A stretch of DNA of 36,400 nt from assembly GCA_020851785.1 (NCBI GenBank), contig JADZCC010000070.1:1-36400 (forward strand), read 5' to 3'. Numbering within the stretch: position 1 is the first letter of the stretch; each line of letters starts with the position of its first letter. Shown here one piece after another: positions 7,101 through 15,238 of the stretch. This stretch comes from Anaerolineales bacterium. Its GTDB lineage: Bacteria > Chloroflexota > Anaerolineae > Anaerolineales > Villigracilaceae. Below the pieces are notes generated by a model. That model did no database searches, was not told where the DNA came from, and saw only the letters and a list, made by a program, of their open reading frames with translations. The translations under genes were made by a program, and so were the position numbers.

Positions 7101-8144
7101 TTACGGCGTTGGCGTAACCACAGGCGACTCAACGGGCGGCGGCGTGGCGGTTGTGGTTTCAACCGCAGGCGTTGTGGTGACGGACGGGAGCGGCTCCGGC
7201 GTAAGTGTGGCGGTTTCCGTGACCGCCGCGTTGGCCTTTTCGCCGCTGACTAAAATTTGCCAGGCGATTTCCAAATCGCCAGAAGCGACGACGGGGAATT
7301 GCGGCAGGTTGCCCAGCGCCAGATCCAACCGCGCCACGGCCTGTTTCAAAACTTCGTCGTTGGTTTCATTGGCCAATGCAAATAACAAATCTCTGGCATT
7401 TTGCGCGTCTTCTTTTGCCAGCCCAAAATTGCTTTGCGCCAGATACAACCGCGCGCGCCCCAGCATATCCAAAACGCGCGTCAGGGTAATCTGCTGTTTA
7501 ATTTCCAGCAGGGCTTTATCGTTATTTTCCTGCAGTTGAGCTTCCAGCGCGGTTTGCGCCTGCTCCAGCGTTTCAATGGAGGCGCTGTACGTTTCAAGCG
7601 AAGTCTCCAGCGCGCTCAGGCGTTGGTCGGCTTCCGTCAGTTTGGTTTCCAGCGCGGCAATTTCATCTTCCAACTGGTTAATCTGCGCGGTGTTCTTTTC
7701 CACTGGCGCGATGAAGGTTTGGTTGATGTAGGGCAAGCCGTAATATAACAATGCGCCAACTCCGGCGATCAGCGCGCCGACAAAGATCAGGCGGACGAGC
7801 GCGCGCAGAAAATTGCCAAAGGCCGTTCCGAGGCGCGACCAAAAAGATGGGCCCGTGGACTCTGGCGCTTCTGGAGTGGGCGAGTCCGTTTGTGTGGGGA
7901 ACTCAATCGCTTCTGCCTCAACCGGAATCAGGGCCCGGCCTGCGGATTCATCCGCCTGCGCTGTGGCAAAAGCCTCCAGTTTGGCAAACAAAGCTTTGCC
8001 CATGCCTTTCACTTGCAGACAGTCTTCTACTGTGGCGAAAGGCCGGGCGGCGATGATCTGTTCGGCCAGCGCGCGGGTAATGCCGGGAGCTTGAGTCAGC
8101 GTGTCGGTAGGGGCGGTGTTGAGGAAGTTTAGAAAGTCGGTCAT
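7101..8144 (-). CDS. membrane-anchored helix-hairpin-helix protein
   Basis: 347 residues from the ATG at 8144; a GTG nine bases earlier is in frame, but AAGGTGAT is better used as the ribosome site of the ATG. Order: a ComEA-like double helix-hairpin-helix region at about 7-60 (TQAPGITRALAEQIIAARPF; QVKGMGKALFAKL), a linker, one membrane helix at about 115-136 (LIFVGALIAGVGALLYYGL), a coiled coil at about 148-215, an alpha-helical region with TPR-like character, and a Pro/Thr-rich tail after about 310. The upstream gene's stop codon touches the ribosome site, so the two are coupled. Topology suggests HhH inside and coiled coil outside, an odd mix. Function is unknown. Confidence 0.85.
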   Translation of the reverse strand: MTDFLNFLNTAPTDTLTQAPGITRALAEQIIAARPFATVEDCLQVKGMGKALFAKLEAFATAQADESAGRALIPVEAEAIEFPTQTDSPTPEAPESTGPSFWSRLGTAFGNFLRALVRLIFVGALIAGVGALLYYGLPYINQTFIAPVEKNTAQINQLEDEIAALETKLTEADQRLSALETSLETYSASIETLEQAQTALEAQLQENNDKALLEIKQQITLTRVLDMLGRARLYLAQSNFGLAKEDAQNARDLLFALANETNDEVLKQAVARLDLALGNLPQFPVVASGDLEIAWQILVSGEKANAAVTETATLTPEPLPSVTTTPAVETTTATPPPVESPVVTPTP

Positions 8145-8156
8145 GGAAATCACCTT

Positions 8157-9566
8157 TTATTTGAAGAGGTTGATGAGTTGAAGTACGAGTTCGGGGTTAA
8201 AAGCTTTCAGCCGTTTGACGTTGCTCGAAAGCGGCAAGACAACGCCGATGAAGATAGTATAAGCCCAAAGCATGAACGCCAAGGCCTTGAAAGCCCAGAC
8301 GCTTTTAAGTAGGTGGATTCTGCTCCAGAGGCCGAAGATGCCCAGCAGGGTCAGAGCCGGCACAAAGTCCAGCAGGTAGCGCATGGCGGCGTAGAAAAAT
8401 ATCTGGGCGAGCAGAAAAGTCGAAAGCGCCGAAGCGGTCAGGGAAATCGAAATCCAAAAAAGTTCTTTGGGTTTTTTCAGGAAAGCGAAAATCAAAAACG
8501 GGCTGGCCACCAGCAAGCCGCTGAGACCTTCGGAGAGATAGAAATAAATTTTGGGCGCGTAGGCGCTGAGCCAGCTTGGTGGGCCGCCCCAAAGCGCGGC
8601 TTTGATAAATGGAAAACTGCGATTGAGCTCCAGCGGGTTGAGCAAAGTTTTGAATAAGTTGGGCGGCAGGTAGGCCAGCGCGAACGTGTCTTGGATTTGC
8701 GCGTGGATGTTGAAGCCGGTGAGTTGATAGCTGTAGCCGAATTCGGTGATGGAACCGAAGCGGGCGAAGTTGTACCAGGCGTAGAGGAGCGCGCCCAAAA
8801 TCAGCGGCGCGGCCAATGAACCCACTTGTGAGAAAAGTTTGTCCTTGTGATTTTTGAAAGACCAACATACGAAGATGAGCGCCAACAGGCCAACGGGCAA
8901 GGCGAGCGTGGTGCGCGAGCCGACCGCCAGCGCGAAGCATGTACCGGCGAGCGCGAGTTTGAAGCGCTCTGGCTGATGAAAGGCGCGAAACAAAAAATAC
9001 AACCCGCCCAGCAAAAAACATTGACCGGCGACGATGGCCGCTTCGTAAATTCTGGCTTCGATCAGGACGTAGGGCAGGGGATTAATCAGCCCGGCCAGCG
9101 CGAGGCTAGCCAAAATGAGGGCTTGCGGAATCTCTGGAAAGTAAGCCTGCCATACCTCCACGAGGATTAAGGCGAGGAAGAAGAATGTGCCGGAAAGAAA
9201 GAGGAAGGTGAGGAGGTTATCCCCGATTATTCGCGCAGAAATAAATTTAAGCGGCGCGATTAAAAGCGCCGGAACCGGCCCCCAATATAAATAATACTTT
9301 CCCTGATAGAGCGTGGCGTCCCATAGCACAGTCAGCCCTTCACGGCTGGCCGGTTCGTAGGGGTTGGGCAAGGCCAACAAAGCCGGGTCTGGCTGAACTT
9401 CCAACGCCAGTTGACCCTGCCGAAAGGCGCTGGCTTGCAAATCGTAGTAATGGCTGAAGGGCGGAAAATCCTTCCATAAACCGAGGGTGACGCATCCGAG
9501 ATAAAAGACGATGACGAACGCGCCCACCAGGAGCGCGCTTAAGTTGAACTTCCAAGTCCTTTGCAT
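8157..9566 (-). CDS. polytopic membrane protein, GT-C glycosyltransferase-like
   Basis: 469 residues with about ten or more membrane helices. The first periplasmic loop carries HYYDLQASAFRQGQLAL, close to the Asp-bearing first loop of lipid-linked-sugar GT-C transferases (Dol-P-Man mannosyltransferase/GT39 style), followed by GKYYLYWGPVPALLIAP. This suggests transfer of a sugar from a polyprenyl-phosphate donor at the outer face of the membrane, but no family was confirmed. The start codon follows an extended -10 box (TGATAAAAT) by exactly six bases and has no ribosome site, so a leaderless mRNA is likely. First gene of a unit with the HhH protein and possibly the phosphohexomutase. Confidence 0.8.
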   Translation of the reverse strand: MQRTWKFNLSALLVGAFVIVFYLGCVTLGLWKDFPPFSHYYDLQASAFRQGQLALEVQPDPALLALPNPYEPASREGLTVLWDATLYQGKYYLYWGPVPALLIAPLKFISARIIGDNLLTFLFLSGTFFFLALILVEVWQAYFPEIPQALILASLALAGLINPLPYVLIEARIYEAAIVAGQCFLLGGLYFLFRAFHQPERFKLALAGTCFALAVGSRTTLALPVGLLALIFVCWSFKNHKDKLFSQVGSLAAPLILGALLYAWYNFARFGSITEFGYSYQLTGFNIHAQIQDTFALAYLPPNLFKTLLNPLELNRSFPFIKAALWGGPPSWLSAYAPKIYFYLSEGLSGLLVASPFLIFAFLKKPKELFWISISLTASALSTFLLAQIFFYAAMRYLLDFVPALTLLGIFGLWSRIHLLKSVWAFKALAFMLWAYTIFIGVVLPLSSNVKRLKAFNPELVLQLINLFK

Positions 9567-9572
9567 TTTGAT

Positions 9573-9581
9573 ATTTTATCA
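9573..9581 (-). promoter_or_regulatory. extended -10 box giving a leaderless start
   Basis: TGATAAAAT on the minus strand is followed by six bases and then the ATG at 9566, which places the transcription start on the A of the start codon. Confidence 0.5.
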
Positions 9582-9606
9582 TTAGCCATCCGACACCTTT
9601 CTTTTA

Positions 9607-9679
9607 GGACGCGGATATTTTCAGGTCTTCAATTGAAAAAGGCGTTTTTTTCCGCGTGCATCAGCGCTCGTCCGCGTCC
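9607..9679. repeat. palindromic element with GGACGCGGA / TCCGCGTCC ends
   Basis: Perfect nine-base inverted repeats at 9607-9615 and 9671-9679 flank a 55-base core that contains a run of seven T (9645-9651). It sits in the divergent region between the GT-C-like gene and the cysteine desulfurase gene. Dispersed repeats with GGACGCGGA/TCCGCGTCC ends are common in intergenic DNA of Chloroflexota and other phyla (general familiarity, not checked). Confidence 0.55.
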
Positions 9680-9726
9680 AATTTTAAAACCGTCAGGTAG
9701 GTAGTTTTATCATTGAGAAAATAATT

Positions 9727-9735
9727 TGCTATAAT
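9727..9735 (+). promoter_or_regulatory. extended -10 box of the cysteine desulfurase gene
   Basis: TGCTATAAT, then seven bases, then the ATG at 9743. The expected transcription start falls on the base before the start codon or on its A. No ribosome site fits in between. Confidence 0.65.
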
Positions 9736-9742
9736 CCGCCTG

Positions 9743-10900
9743 ATGATTTACTTTGACCATGCCGCCACCACGCCGTTGGATGCGCGTGTGCTGGAAAGAA
9801 TGCTCCCCTATTTCCGCGAAAATTACGGAAACCCTTCTTCGATTCACCGCTTTGGTCAAAAAGCCGAAACCGCGTTGGAGGAAGCCCGCGAAACTATCGC
9901 CAGAGTTTTGCATTGTCAGCCGCAGGAAATCATCTTCACTTCCGGCGGCTCCGAAGCGGATAATTTGGCCCTGCGCGGCGCATCTCTGGCGCGGCGCAAG
10001 ACCTCCGGCCAGGAATGGATTTTGACCGCCAAAACCGAACATCCGGCGGTGAGTAAAACCGCCGAACAACTTGAAAAAGAATATGGCTTTTTGCTCGAAT
10101 GGCTGGATGTGGATGAGTTTGGCCGGGTAACGCCCGAAGCTTTAGGCAAGGCAGTTTGCGGAAACACGGCTTTGATTTCGGCGATGTATGCCAACAATGA
10201 AATTGGGACGATTAACCCGCTTCGGGACTTGTCCGAAATTGCCCGGTCAAACCGAATCATTTTCCACACCGACGCAGTGCAGGCCGCGGCCTACCTGGAC
10301 GTGGACGTGACAAAACTCAACGTGGATTTGCTCTCTTTGGGCGGCCATAAATTTTACGGGCCCAAAGGCGTGGGCGCGTTGTACGTGCGCGCAGGCGTGG
10401 AATTGATTCCGCACCAAACCGGCGGCGGGCAGGAGAGCGCTCAACGCGCCGGAACGCATAACGTGCCGTACATCGTCGGCTTGGCCGAAGCGCTGAAACT
10501 GGCTTGCGAAGAAAGGGAAAGTCGCGCCGCGCACGTCCGGCCGTTGCGCGATCAAATCATTGGGCAAACGCTGGAAGCGATTCCAGATTCCCAACTCACC
10601 GGCCATCCTGAAGAACGTCTGCCCAACCACGCTTCTTTTGTCTTCAAAGATGTGGATGGCAATTTACTTTTACAACTGCTGGATTCTGCGGGCTTTGCCT
10701 GCTCTTCCGGCTCGGCGTGCAAAACGGGCAACCCCGAGCCGAGCGAAGCGCTGACGGCTTTGGGCTACTCTCGCGCTTGGGCTTTAGGCTCCTTGCGCGT
10801 TACGCTGGGGAAAGATTCCACCGCCGAACAAGTGGATTCGTTCCTCAAAATTTTGCCGACGTTGGTTGAAAAAGCCAGAGCGCTGACCAAACCGCATTAG
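9743..10900 (+). CDS. cysteine desulfurase (NifS/IscS family)
   Basis: PLP enzyme that removes sulfur from cysteine and holds it as a persulfide for Fe-S clusters or tRNA thiolation. 385 residues. N-terminus IYFDHAATTPLD; EHPAV (His100) ring-stacking region; PLP lysine in LGGHKFYGPKG (K203); catalytic Cys in SSGSACKTG (C326). The active-site loop is of the short NifS/IscS class I type. No iscU, iscR or thiI lies beside it, so the acceptor cannot be told from context. The start codon follows the extended -10 box by seven bases, with no Shine-Dalgarno. First of four plus-strand genes with small gaps. Confidence 0.94.
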   Translation: MIYFDHAATTPLDARVLERMLPYFRENYGNPSSIHRFGQKAETALEEARETIARVLHCQPQEIIFTSGGSEADNLALRGASLARRKTSGQEWILTAKTEHPAVSKTAEQLEKEYGFLLEWLDVDEFGRVTPEALGKAVCGNTALISAMYANNEIGTINPLRDLSEIARSNRIIFHTDAVQAAAYLDVDVTKLNVDLLSLGGHKFYGPKGVGALYVRAGVELIPHQTGGGQESAQRAGTHNVPYIVGLAEALKLACEERESRAAHVRPLRDQIIGQTLEAIPDSQLTGHPEERLPNHASFVFKDVDGNLLLQLLDSAGFACSSGSACKTGNPEPSEALTALGYSRAWALGSLRVTLGKDSTAEQVDSFLKILPTLVEKARALTKPH

Positions 10901-10934
10901 CCGCCACGGATCTATTCTCTAACCCTCTCAACCC

Positions 10935-12425
10935 TTGAAAACGCAAATCATCACCCTCGAAGCCCACGACGACCTCATCTCCGTCCGCGATAAGTTGACG
11001 TGGGCGAAGATGCCGCGCGTGCTGTTGGTCTGGCCAAAATATGAGACGGTGAACTTGCGCGTTTTGGATTTGAAAGTCCTCCAACGCCACGCGGATTCGC
11101 TCGGCGCGCAATTGGGGCTGGTCACGCGGCGAAGCGCCGTCCGCCGCGACGCCGAATCGTTGGGCATTCCCGTCTTTGGCGCCACTTCCGCCGCTCAAAA
11201 AGAAACCTGGCTTAAGCCCGAGCCGCGCAAGCAACGCATCCCGAAAAATCCGCGCCGCGATTTGCGAAAAATCCGCGCCATGGTTTATCCGCCGGAAGCC
11301 GCCTGGCGAACTTCGCTTTGGGGGCGCGCGCTCACTTTCGCAGTTGGCGTGCTGGCCTTTGTTGCGATTGCCAGTTTATTCATCCCGCGCGCCACGGTCA
11401 CTTTGTACCCGGAAATACAGGTTCAAAAAGCAATCCTTTCCATTGCCGCAGGCGAATCGATTCACTCCGTTTCCATCAATGGAAACCTTCCCGCGCACAG
11501 TCTCTCCGTCGTGGTGGAAGCCGAACAGACGCTGGCCATCGTCAGCGAAATCTCAATCCCGCAAACGAAAGCCACGGGAGTTGCGCGGTTTACAAACTTG
11601 AGTCAGGGCGAGGTGAACATTCCGGCCGGCACAATCCTTGCCACCGCCACCGATCTGCCCATCCGCTTTGCCACTGTAAATAGCACCCTGCTCGCCCCGG
11701 GCGCGGAAGAATTTGTTGAAGTCCCCATCGAAGCGCTGGCGGCGGGCGCGAGCGGCAATGTGTTGGCTGGCTCGATCATCGTGGTGGAAGGCCCGCTGGG
11801 GCTTTCAGTAGCGGTTGGGAATCCTTCCGCAACTTCCGGCGGCACAGACACAAAGTCCATCGGCCCCACCGAAGCGGATCGCGCCGAACTGCGCGACGTA
11901 ACGCTCGAAAACTTGCGCCGCGAAGCAGAGGCCAAACTCAAAGCTCAAATTGGCGCGGACGATTTACTTCTGCTGGATACGTTTGAAACCGGAGAAGTAA
12001 AAGCGGAAACGTTTGACCCAGCCGAAGGCGAGCCGGGCAATCAACTGAAGTTAAAACTGCAAATTGAATTTGACGCGCGCTACGTTTCGGCGCAGGACTT
12101 GAATCAGCTGGTGACGCTTTCAACCAACGCCTCCCTCCCGCCCGGGTTTGAAGCGGCGGAACCCCCAACTTTTGCCCCGCTGACAGACCCCTCCACCGAC
12201 AACGCAGGCATTTCCCATTTTGAAGTGGAGGTCAGCCGAACGATGTACTCAAAGCCAAATTTACAACAAATCCTTTCCGCGTTGCGCGGCCAGTCCGCCG
12301 AAACTGCGCTCCAAAATTTACGCGCCGCTTTAATCATGCGGCAAGACCCGCAAATCGTCATCCGCCCAACGTGGTGGAAGCGTTTGCCGCTAATTCCATT
12401 CAACATTTCGATTGAGATTAAATAG
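10935..12425 (+). CDS. membrane-anchored baseplate J/gp47-like protein
   Basis: 496 residues. A cytoplasmic N-terminal domain of about 120 residues, one membrane helix at about 130-150 (LTFAVGVLAFVAIASLFI), then a beta-rich extracytoplasmic region of baseplate-J type. Recognisable blocks are ATGVARFTNLSQGEVNIPAG, GNVLAGSI, and a PTEADRAELR segment after GGTDTKSIG. The domain is best known from phage tails and related contractile machines, but no phage gene is nearby and the membrane anchor argues for a resident envelope role. The earliest in-frame start is TTG at 10935, after an in-frame TAA. No ribosome site is seen before it. The stop codon abuts the ruvX ATG with no gap. Exact role unknown. 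Confidence 0.8.
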   Translation: MKTQIITLEAHDDLISVRDKLTWAKMPRVLLVWPKYETVNLRVLDLKVLQRHADSLGAQLGLVTRRSAVRRDAESLGIPVFGATSAAQKETWLKPEPRKQRIPKNPRRDLRKIRAMVYPPEAAWRTSLWGRALTFAVGVLAFVAIASLFIPRATVTLYPEIQVQKAILSIAAGESIHSVSINGNLPAHSLSVVVEAEQTLAIVSEISIPQTKATGVARFTNLSQGEVNIPAGTILATATDLPIRFATVNSTLLAPGAEEFVEVPIEALAAGASGNVLAGSIIVVEGPLGLSVAVGNPSATSGGTDTKSIGPTEADRAELRDVTLENLRREAEAKLKAQIGADDLLLLDTFETGEVKAETFDPAEGEPGNQLKLKLQIEFDARYVSAQDLNQLVTLSTNASLPPGFEAAEPPTFAPLTDPSTDNAGISHFEVEVSRTMYSKPNLQQILSALRGQSAETALQNLRAALIMRQDPQIVIRPTWWKRLPLIPFNISIEIK

Positions 12426-12848
12426 ATGCGAATTTTGGCGGTGGATCACGGCGAAAAAAGGATTGGACTGGCCTTGAGCGACATAACGCAAACCATTGCC
12501 AGCCCGCTAAAAGTCATTCAACATGTTTCGCGGCTGGTGGACGCGGCGCAAGTGGCCGAAATCGCCGGCCAAAACGATGTAGAGTTAATCATCATCGGGC
12601 AATCGTACGATGAAACGGGTCAGCCCAACCCGGCCGGCCGCCGCGCCGCGCGCTTTGCCACCGAATTGCAAAATCAGACCAGCCAGCCCATCGAGTTGGT
12701 GGACGAATCTTTCAGCACGCAAATCGCCCGCGCCGCCCGCATCGAACTCGGCGTCTCCAGAAAAAAACGCGCTGGTCATCAGGATGAATTTGCGGCTGTC
12801 GTCATCTTGCAAAACTACCTCGAAGCCAAACGCAACCTTCACCCTTAA
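12426..12848 (+). CDS. ruvX: Holliday junction resolvase-like RuvX/YqgF
   Basis: RNase H-fold nuclease of the YqgF/RuvX family, linked to Holliday-junction resolution and to 16S rRNA 5'-end processing. 140 residues, normal size. N-terminal ILAVDHGEKRIGLALSD holds the first catalytic Asp. LVDESFST carries the Glu-containing motif (DERLTT in most relatives). GHQDEFAAVVILQNYLE is the C-terminal helix, with its Asp in the place of the usual VDxxAA motif. It starts on the base after the previous stop codon, so it is strictly coupled to the baseplate-J gene. It is commonly found next to mltG, as here. Confidence 0.92.
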   Translation: MRILAVDHGEKRIGLALSDITQTIASPLKVIQHVSRLVDAAQVAEIAGQNDVELIIIGQSYDETGQPNPAGRRAARFATELQNQTSQPIELVDESFSTQIARAARIELGVSRKKRAGHQDEFAAVVILQNYLEAKRNLHP

Positions 12849-12850
12849 AC

Positions 12851-12913
12851 CTTCAACCTTCAACCCCCAACCTTCAACCTTCAACCTTCAACCTCTAACC
12901 TTCAACTTTCAAC
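12851..12913. repeat. period-7 tandem array, CTTCAAC units, abutting the mltG start
   Basis: Nine seven-base units in a row: CTTCAAC twice, CCCCAAC, CTTCAAC three times, CTCTAAC, CTTCAAC, TTTCAAC. They fill the whole spacer between the ruvX stop and the mltG ATG except two C. The strand is free of G, so no Shine-Dalgarno can exist before mltG. A similar pyrimidine-rich stretch with a CTCTAAC unit precedes the TTG start at 10935. Confidence 0.8.
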
Positions 12914-12915
12914 CC

Positions 12916-14031
12916 ATGCGCCGTTATCAACTTCATTTTATTTTAGCGTTCAGCCTGCTGTTCCTGTGCGCCTGCCTGTATCTAGTCGTTGGCTATCTGC
13001 CCGCCCGCGCATCCCTGCTTTACGGGCCGCCCGCCGCGCACCTTTCCATTTCAGACCGCATTCAATATTCCACGCGTCTGATGGCCTACGGCTCCACGCT
13101 CACCGCTCCGCTGGACCCCAACGGCGCCGAACAAACCTTCCGCGTGGAGCAGGGCGAAACTGTCTTCTCCATTGCCAACCGCTTGGCGCAAGTCGGCCTG
13201 ATTTCAGACGCGCAAGCTTTTTATGATTACATGGTCTATAGCGGGCTGGATTTAACCATCCAGTCTGGCGAATATAAATTAAGCCCGGCCCTGTCCAGCG
13301 TTGAGATTGCGCATGCGTTCCAAAAATTTTCCCCCGGCGAAGCGACGTTGGTCATCCTGCCCGGCTGGCGGATGGAAGAAATCGCCGCTTCGCTCCCGAC
13401 CTCGGGCCTGACTCTCGACCCGCAAATCTTTCTGACCGCCGCGCAGGCTCATCCAGCCGTGTTGGATTTTCTCCCCCCTTCAGCCAGCATGGAAGGCTTT
13501 TTCTACCCGGATACTTACACCCTGCCGCGCGAAACCCCTCCCGACCAACTGCTGGACCGGATTGCCAGAAATTTCGCGCAACACCTGACCGAAGATCTAA
13601 AGAATGGTTTTGCCGCTCAGGGGCTGGACGTGTATCAAGCGGTCATCGTCGCTTCCATTGTCCAGCGCGAAGCCGTTCAAATAGATGAAGCGCCGATCAT
13701 CGCATCGGTTTATCTGAATCGCATTAAGCTTGGTATGAAACTGGATGCCGACCCGACGGTTCAATATGCGCTTGGCTATCAGCCAGAGTTAAACAATTGG
13801 TGGAAGAATCCGCTCACTTTGGACGACCTGAAATTTCCCTCCCCCTATAACACCTATCAAAATTTGAGCTTGCCGCCCGCGCCTATTTCCAGCCCGGGGC
13901 TTGCGGCGCTCACGGCGGTGGCGTACCCGCAAGCCACGCCCTATTATTATTTCCGCGCCAAATGCGACGGCTCCGGTTACCATAATTTTTCAGCCACCTT
14001 TGAGGAGCAAATCGCCAACGCTTGCCCGTGA
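12916..14031 (+). CDS. mltG: endolytic transglycosylase MltG
   Basis: Cleaves nascent peptidoglycan glycan strands at the outer face of the membrane and helps set strand length. 371 residues from ATG 12916. A membrane anchor at about 7-29, a LysM-like segment at about 75-95 (FRVEQGETVFSIANRL), and the catalytic YceG domain with EGFFYPDTY (193-201) and IVASIVQREA, where E252 is the catalytic Glu, then SVYLNRIKLGMKLDADPTVQY. The C-terminal SPYNTYQNLSLPPAPISSPG block is typical. The frame is open further upstream, but that stretch translates the heptamer repeat, so the real start is the ATG before RRYQLHF. No ribosome site. It converges with the next gene at a five-base gap. Confidence 0.93.
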   Translation: MRRYQLHFILAFSLLFLCACLYLVVGYLPARASLLYGPPAAHLSISDRIQYSTRLMAYGSTLTAPLDPNGAEQTFRVEQGETVFSIANRLAQVGLISDAQAFYDYMVYSGLDLTIQSGEYKLSPALSSVEIAHAFQKFSPGEATLVILPGWRMEEIAASLPTSGLTLDPQIFLTAAQAHPAVLDFLPPSASMEGFFYPDTYTLPRETPPDQLLDRIARNFAQHLTEDLKNGFAAQGLDVYQAVIVASIVQREAVQIDEAPIIASVYLNRIKLGMKLDADPTVQYALGYQPELNNWWKNPLTLDDLKFPSPYNTYQNLSLPPAPISSPGLAALTAVAYPQATPYYYFRAKCDGSGYHNFSATFEEQIANACP

Positions 14032-14036
14032 AGGGG

Positions 14037-15137
14037 CTATTTTTCCATCCGTAGCGCGTCCCAAACTTTTAAGGCCGGTTTTGGGCTTCCATCCGAATCC
14101 ATGAAACCAATAAATGCAAAATTGGAGAGACCGGCGGCGCTGGCTGAATCCAGCCCCTGACTGCTTGCGTAGGATTGGATGTCGAGGTCTTTGAGTAAGG
14201 TGTTGGTCCAGAAGGCCAGGCGCGAACCAAGTTGGGCGTCAACCGCATTGAGATAGACGACCTGATCTTCCGGCGAGCCTTGCGCAAAACCGACCGGCTG
14301 GGACGAAAACCCGCCCTCGGCGATGGCAATCGGTTTTGTCGTCCGCGTAAGGAGTGGGATGTAATAATTAGCGGGAATGTCGCTGGCGGAGGGAAAGACC
14401 AAATAAGGGTAAGACGAAATCACCCAAACATCCAGGTTGGGTTCAAAAACTTCCACTTGTTCCCAATTTGGCTCCATCTTTTTTCGTTCCCCTTCTTCAG
14501 GTTGCGGAAACATGTTGTTCAGATCGTCCCACTGAAAAGTAACAAAGACCTGCGTTTGCGGCGCGTCGCTTTTGATCAGCGCATAAATTTCATTATACAA
14601 ACTGATGAAATTTTGCGCGTCGTCCGGGTGAGCGTCTAAATAGGTATTGATCTCGGAGGCCAGCCCCAGATAGCGCGGGTGAAACGTTTGCGTAATCCAG
14701 AGGGCGTAATTTTTATAAGCCGTGCGCAGATTTGGATTGGCAAAATTTGCCGTCCAGTCAGCGGGCAAACCGGCGAATTCGCGGCGATCCAGGCCGTTAA
14801 GTGCGTCAATTACGAAAATATATTCAAGGTTGTTTTGATCCGCCAGTTTGACCTGATTCATTAAATCTGTACGCGTTTGCGATTCCCCGCCCACGCCTTG
14901 AACAAAATCTTCCCAGTCTGTGTTTTGTTGAATCAAGACAAAATCGGCGTGTTGGCCTAAATCTTTGTAGGTTTGAAATACGCTTAAGAGGGAAATTTTT
15001 GGCGGGGAAGGGTAGAAGCCGTAGGCCGTGGTCCCTGAGTCGAAAGCCGAATCTTTTGGCGTGGCCGGAGTTTCTGTCGCGCCACATGCCAAAGACGCGC
15101 AAAGTAAAAAGGAAAGAAAAATAAAGATTCGCCGCAT
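14037..15137 (-). CDS. lipoprotein with glycoside-hydrolase-like TIM barrel
   Basis: 366 residues. A signal peptide with lipobox ASLAC puts the lipidated Cys at 18, so the protein sits on the outer face of the membrane. The body reads as a clan GH-A-like barrel: LGLASEINTYL carries a candidate acid/base Glu162 at a strand end, and IAIAEGGFSS carries a candidate nucleophile Glu274. Both are placed as in families GH5/GH53. GH-A enzymes usually have Asn-Glu at the acid/base position, whereas here it is Ser-Glu, so activity is uncertain. The ATG has AGAGG five bases upstream. A long hairpin at 15151-15193 stands just before the start. It ends five bases from the mltG stop with no terminator visible between. 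Confidence 0.75.
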   Translation of the reverse strand: MRRIFIFLSFLLCASLACGATETPATPKDSAFDSGTTAYGFYPSPPKISLLSVFQTYKDLGQHADFVLIQQNTDWEDFVQGVGGESQTRTDLMNQVKLADQNNLEYIFVIDALNGLDRREFAGLPADWTANFANPNLRTAYKNYALWITQTFHPRYLGLASEINTYLDAHPDDAQNFISLYNEIYALIKSDAPQTQVFVTFQWDDLNNMFPQPEEGERKKMEPNWEQVEVFEPNLDVWVISSYPYLVFPSASDIPANYYIPLLTRTTKPIAIAEGGFSSQPVGFAQGSPEDQVVYLNAVDAQLGSRLAFWTNTLLKDLDIQSYASSQGLDSASAAGLSNFAFIGFMDSDGSPKPALKVWDALRMEK

Positions 15138-15150
15138 CTCTGCCTCTGTA

Positions 15151-15193
15151 AGCCGCTCCGCAGGGATTTTTATAAAATCAACGCGAAGCGGCT
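15151..15193. repeat. 43-base hairpin before the lipoprotein gene
   Basis: AGCCGCT at 15151-15157 pairs with AGCGGCT at 15187-15193. Inside it, CGC pairs with GCG and GATTTT pairs with AAAATC around a three-base loop. It ends 13 bases before the lipoprotein ATG, on the far side of its ribosome site. It has no T-run, so it is more likely a leader or stability structure than a terminator. Confidence 0.5.
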
Positions 15194-15238
15194 GTGCTTA
15201 ACTATAATACAGGGAAGTTGGCAAAATGTTGCAGGCGG

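Noticed and set aside
10935..12425. Prophage or contractile injection system
   Set aside because: Only one baseplate-J-like domain, membrane-anchored and among housekeeping genes. No tail, sheath, integrase or capsid genes.
12851..12913. CRISPR-like array
   Set aside because: Units are seven bases long with no spacers and no cas genes nearby.
12610..12915. N-terminal extension of mltG by 102 codons
   Set aside because: It would translate ruvX out of frame and then the heptamer array. The MltG membrane anchor begins at 12916.
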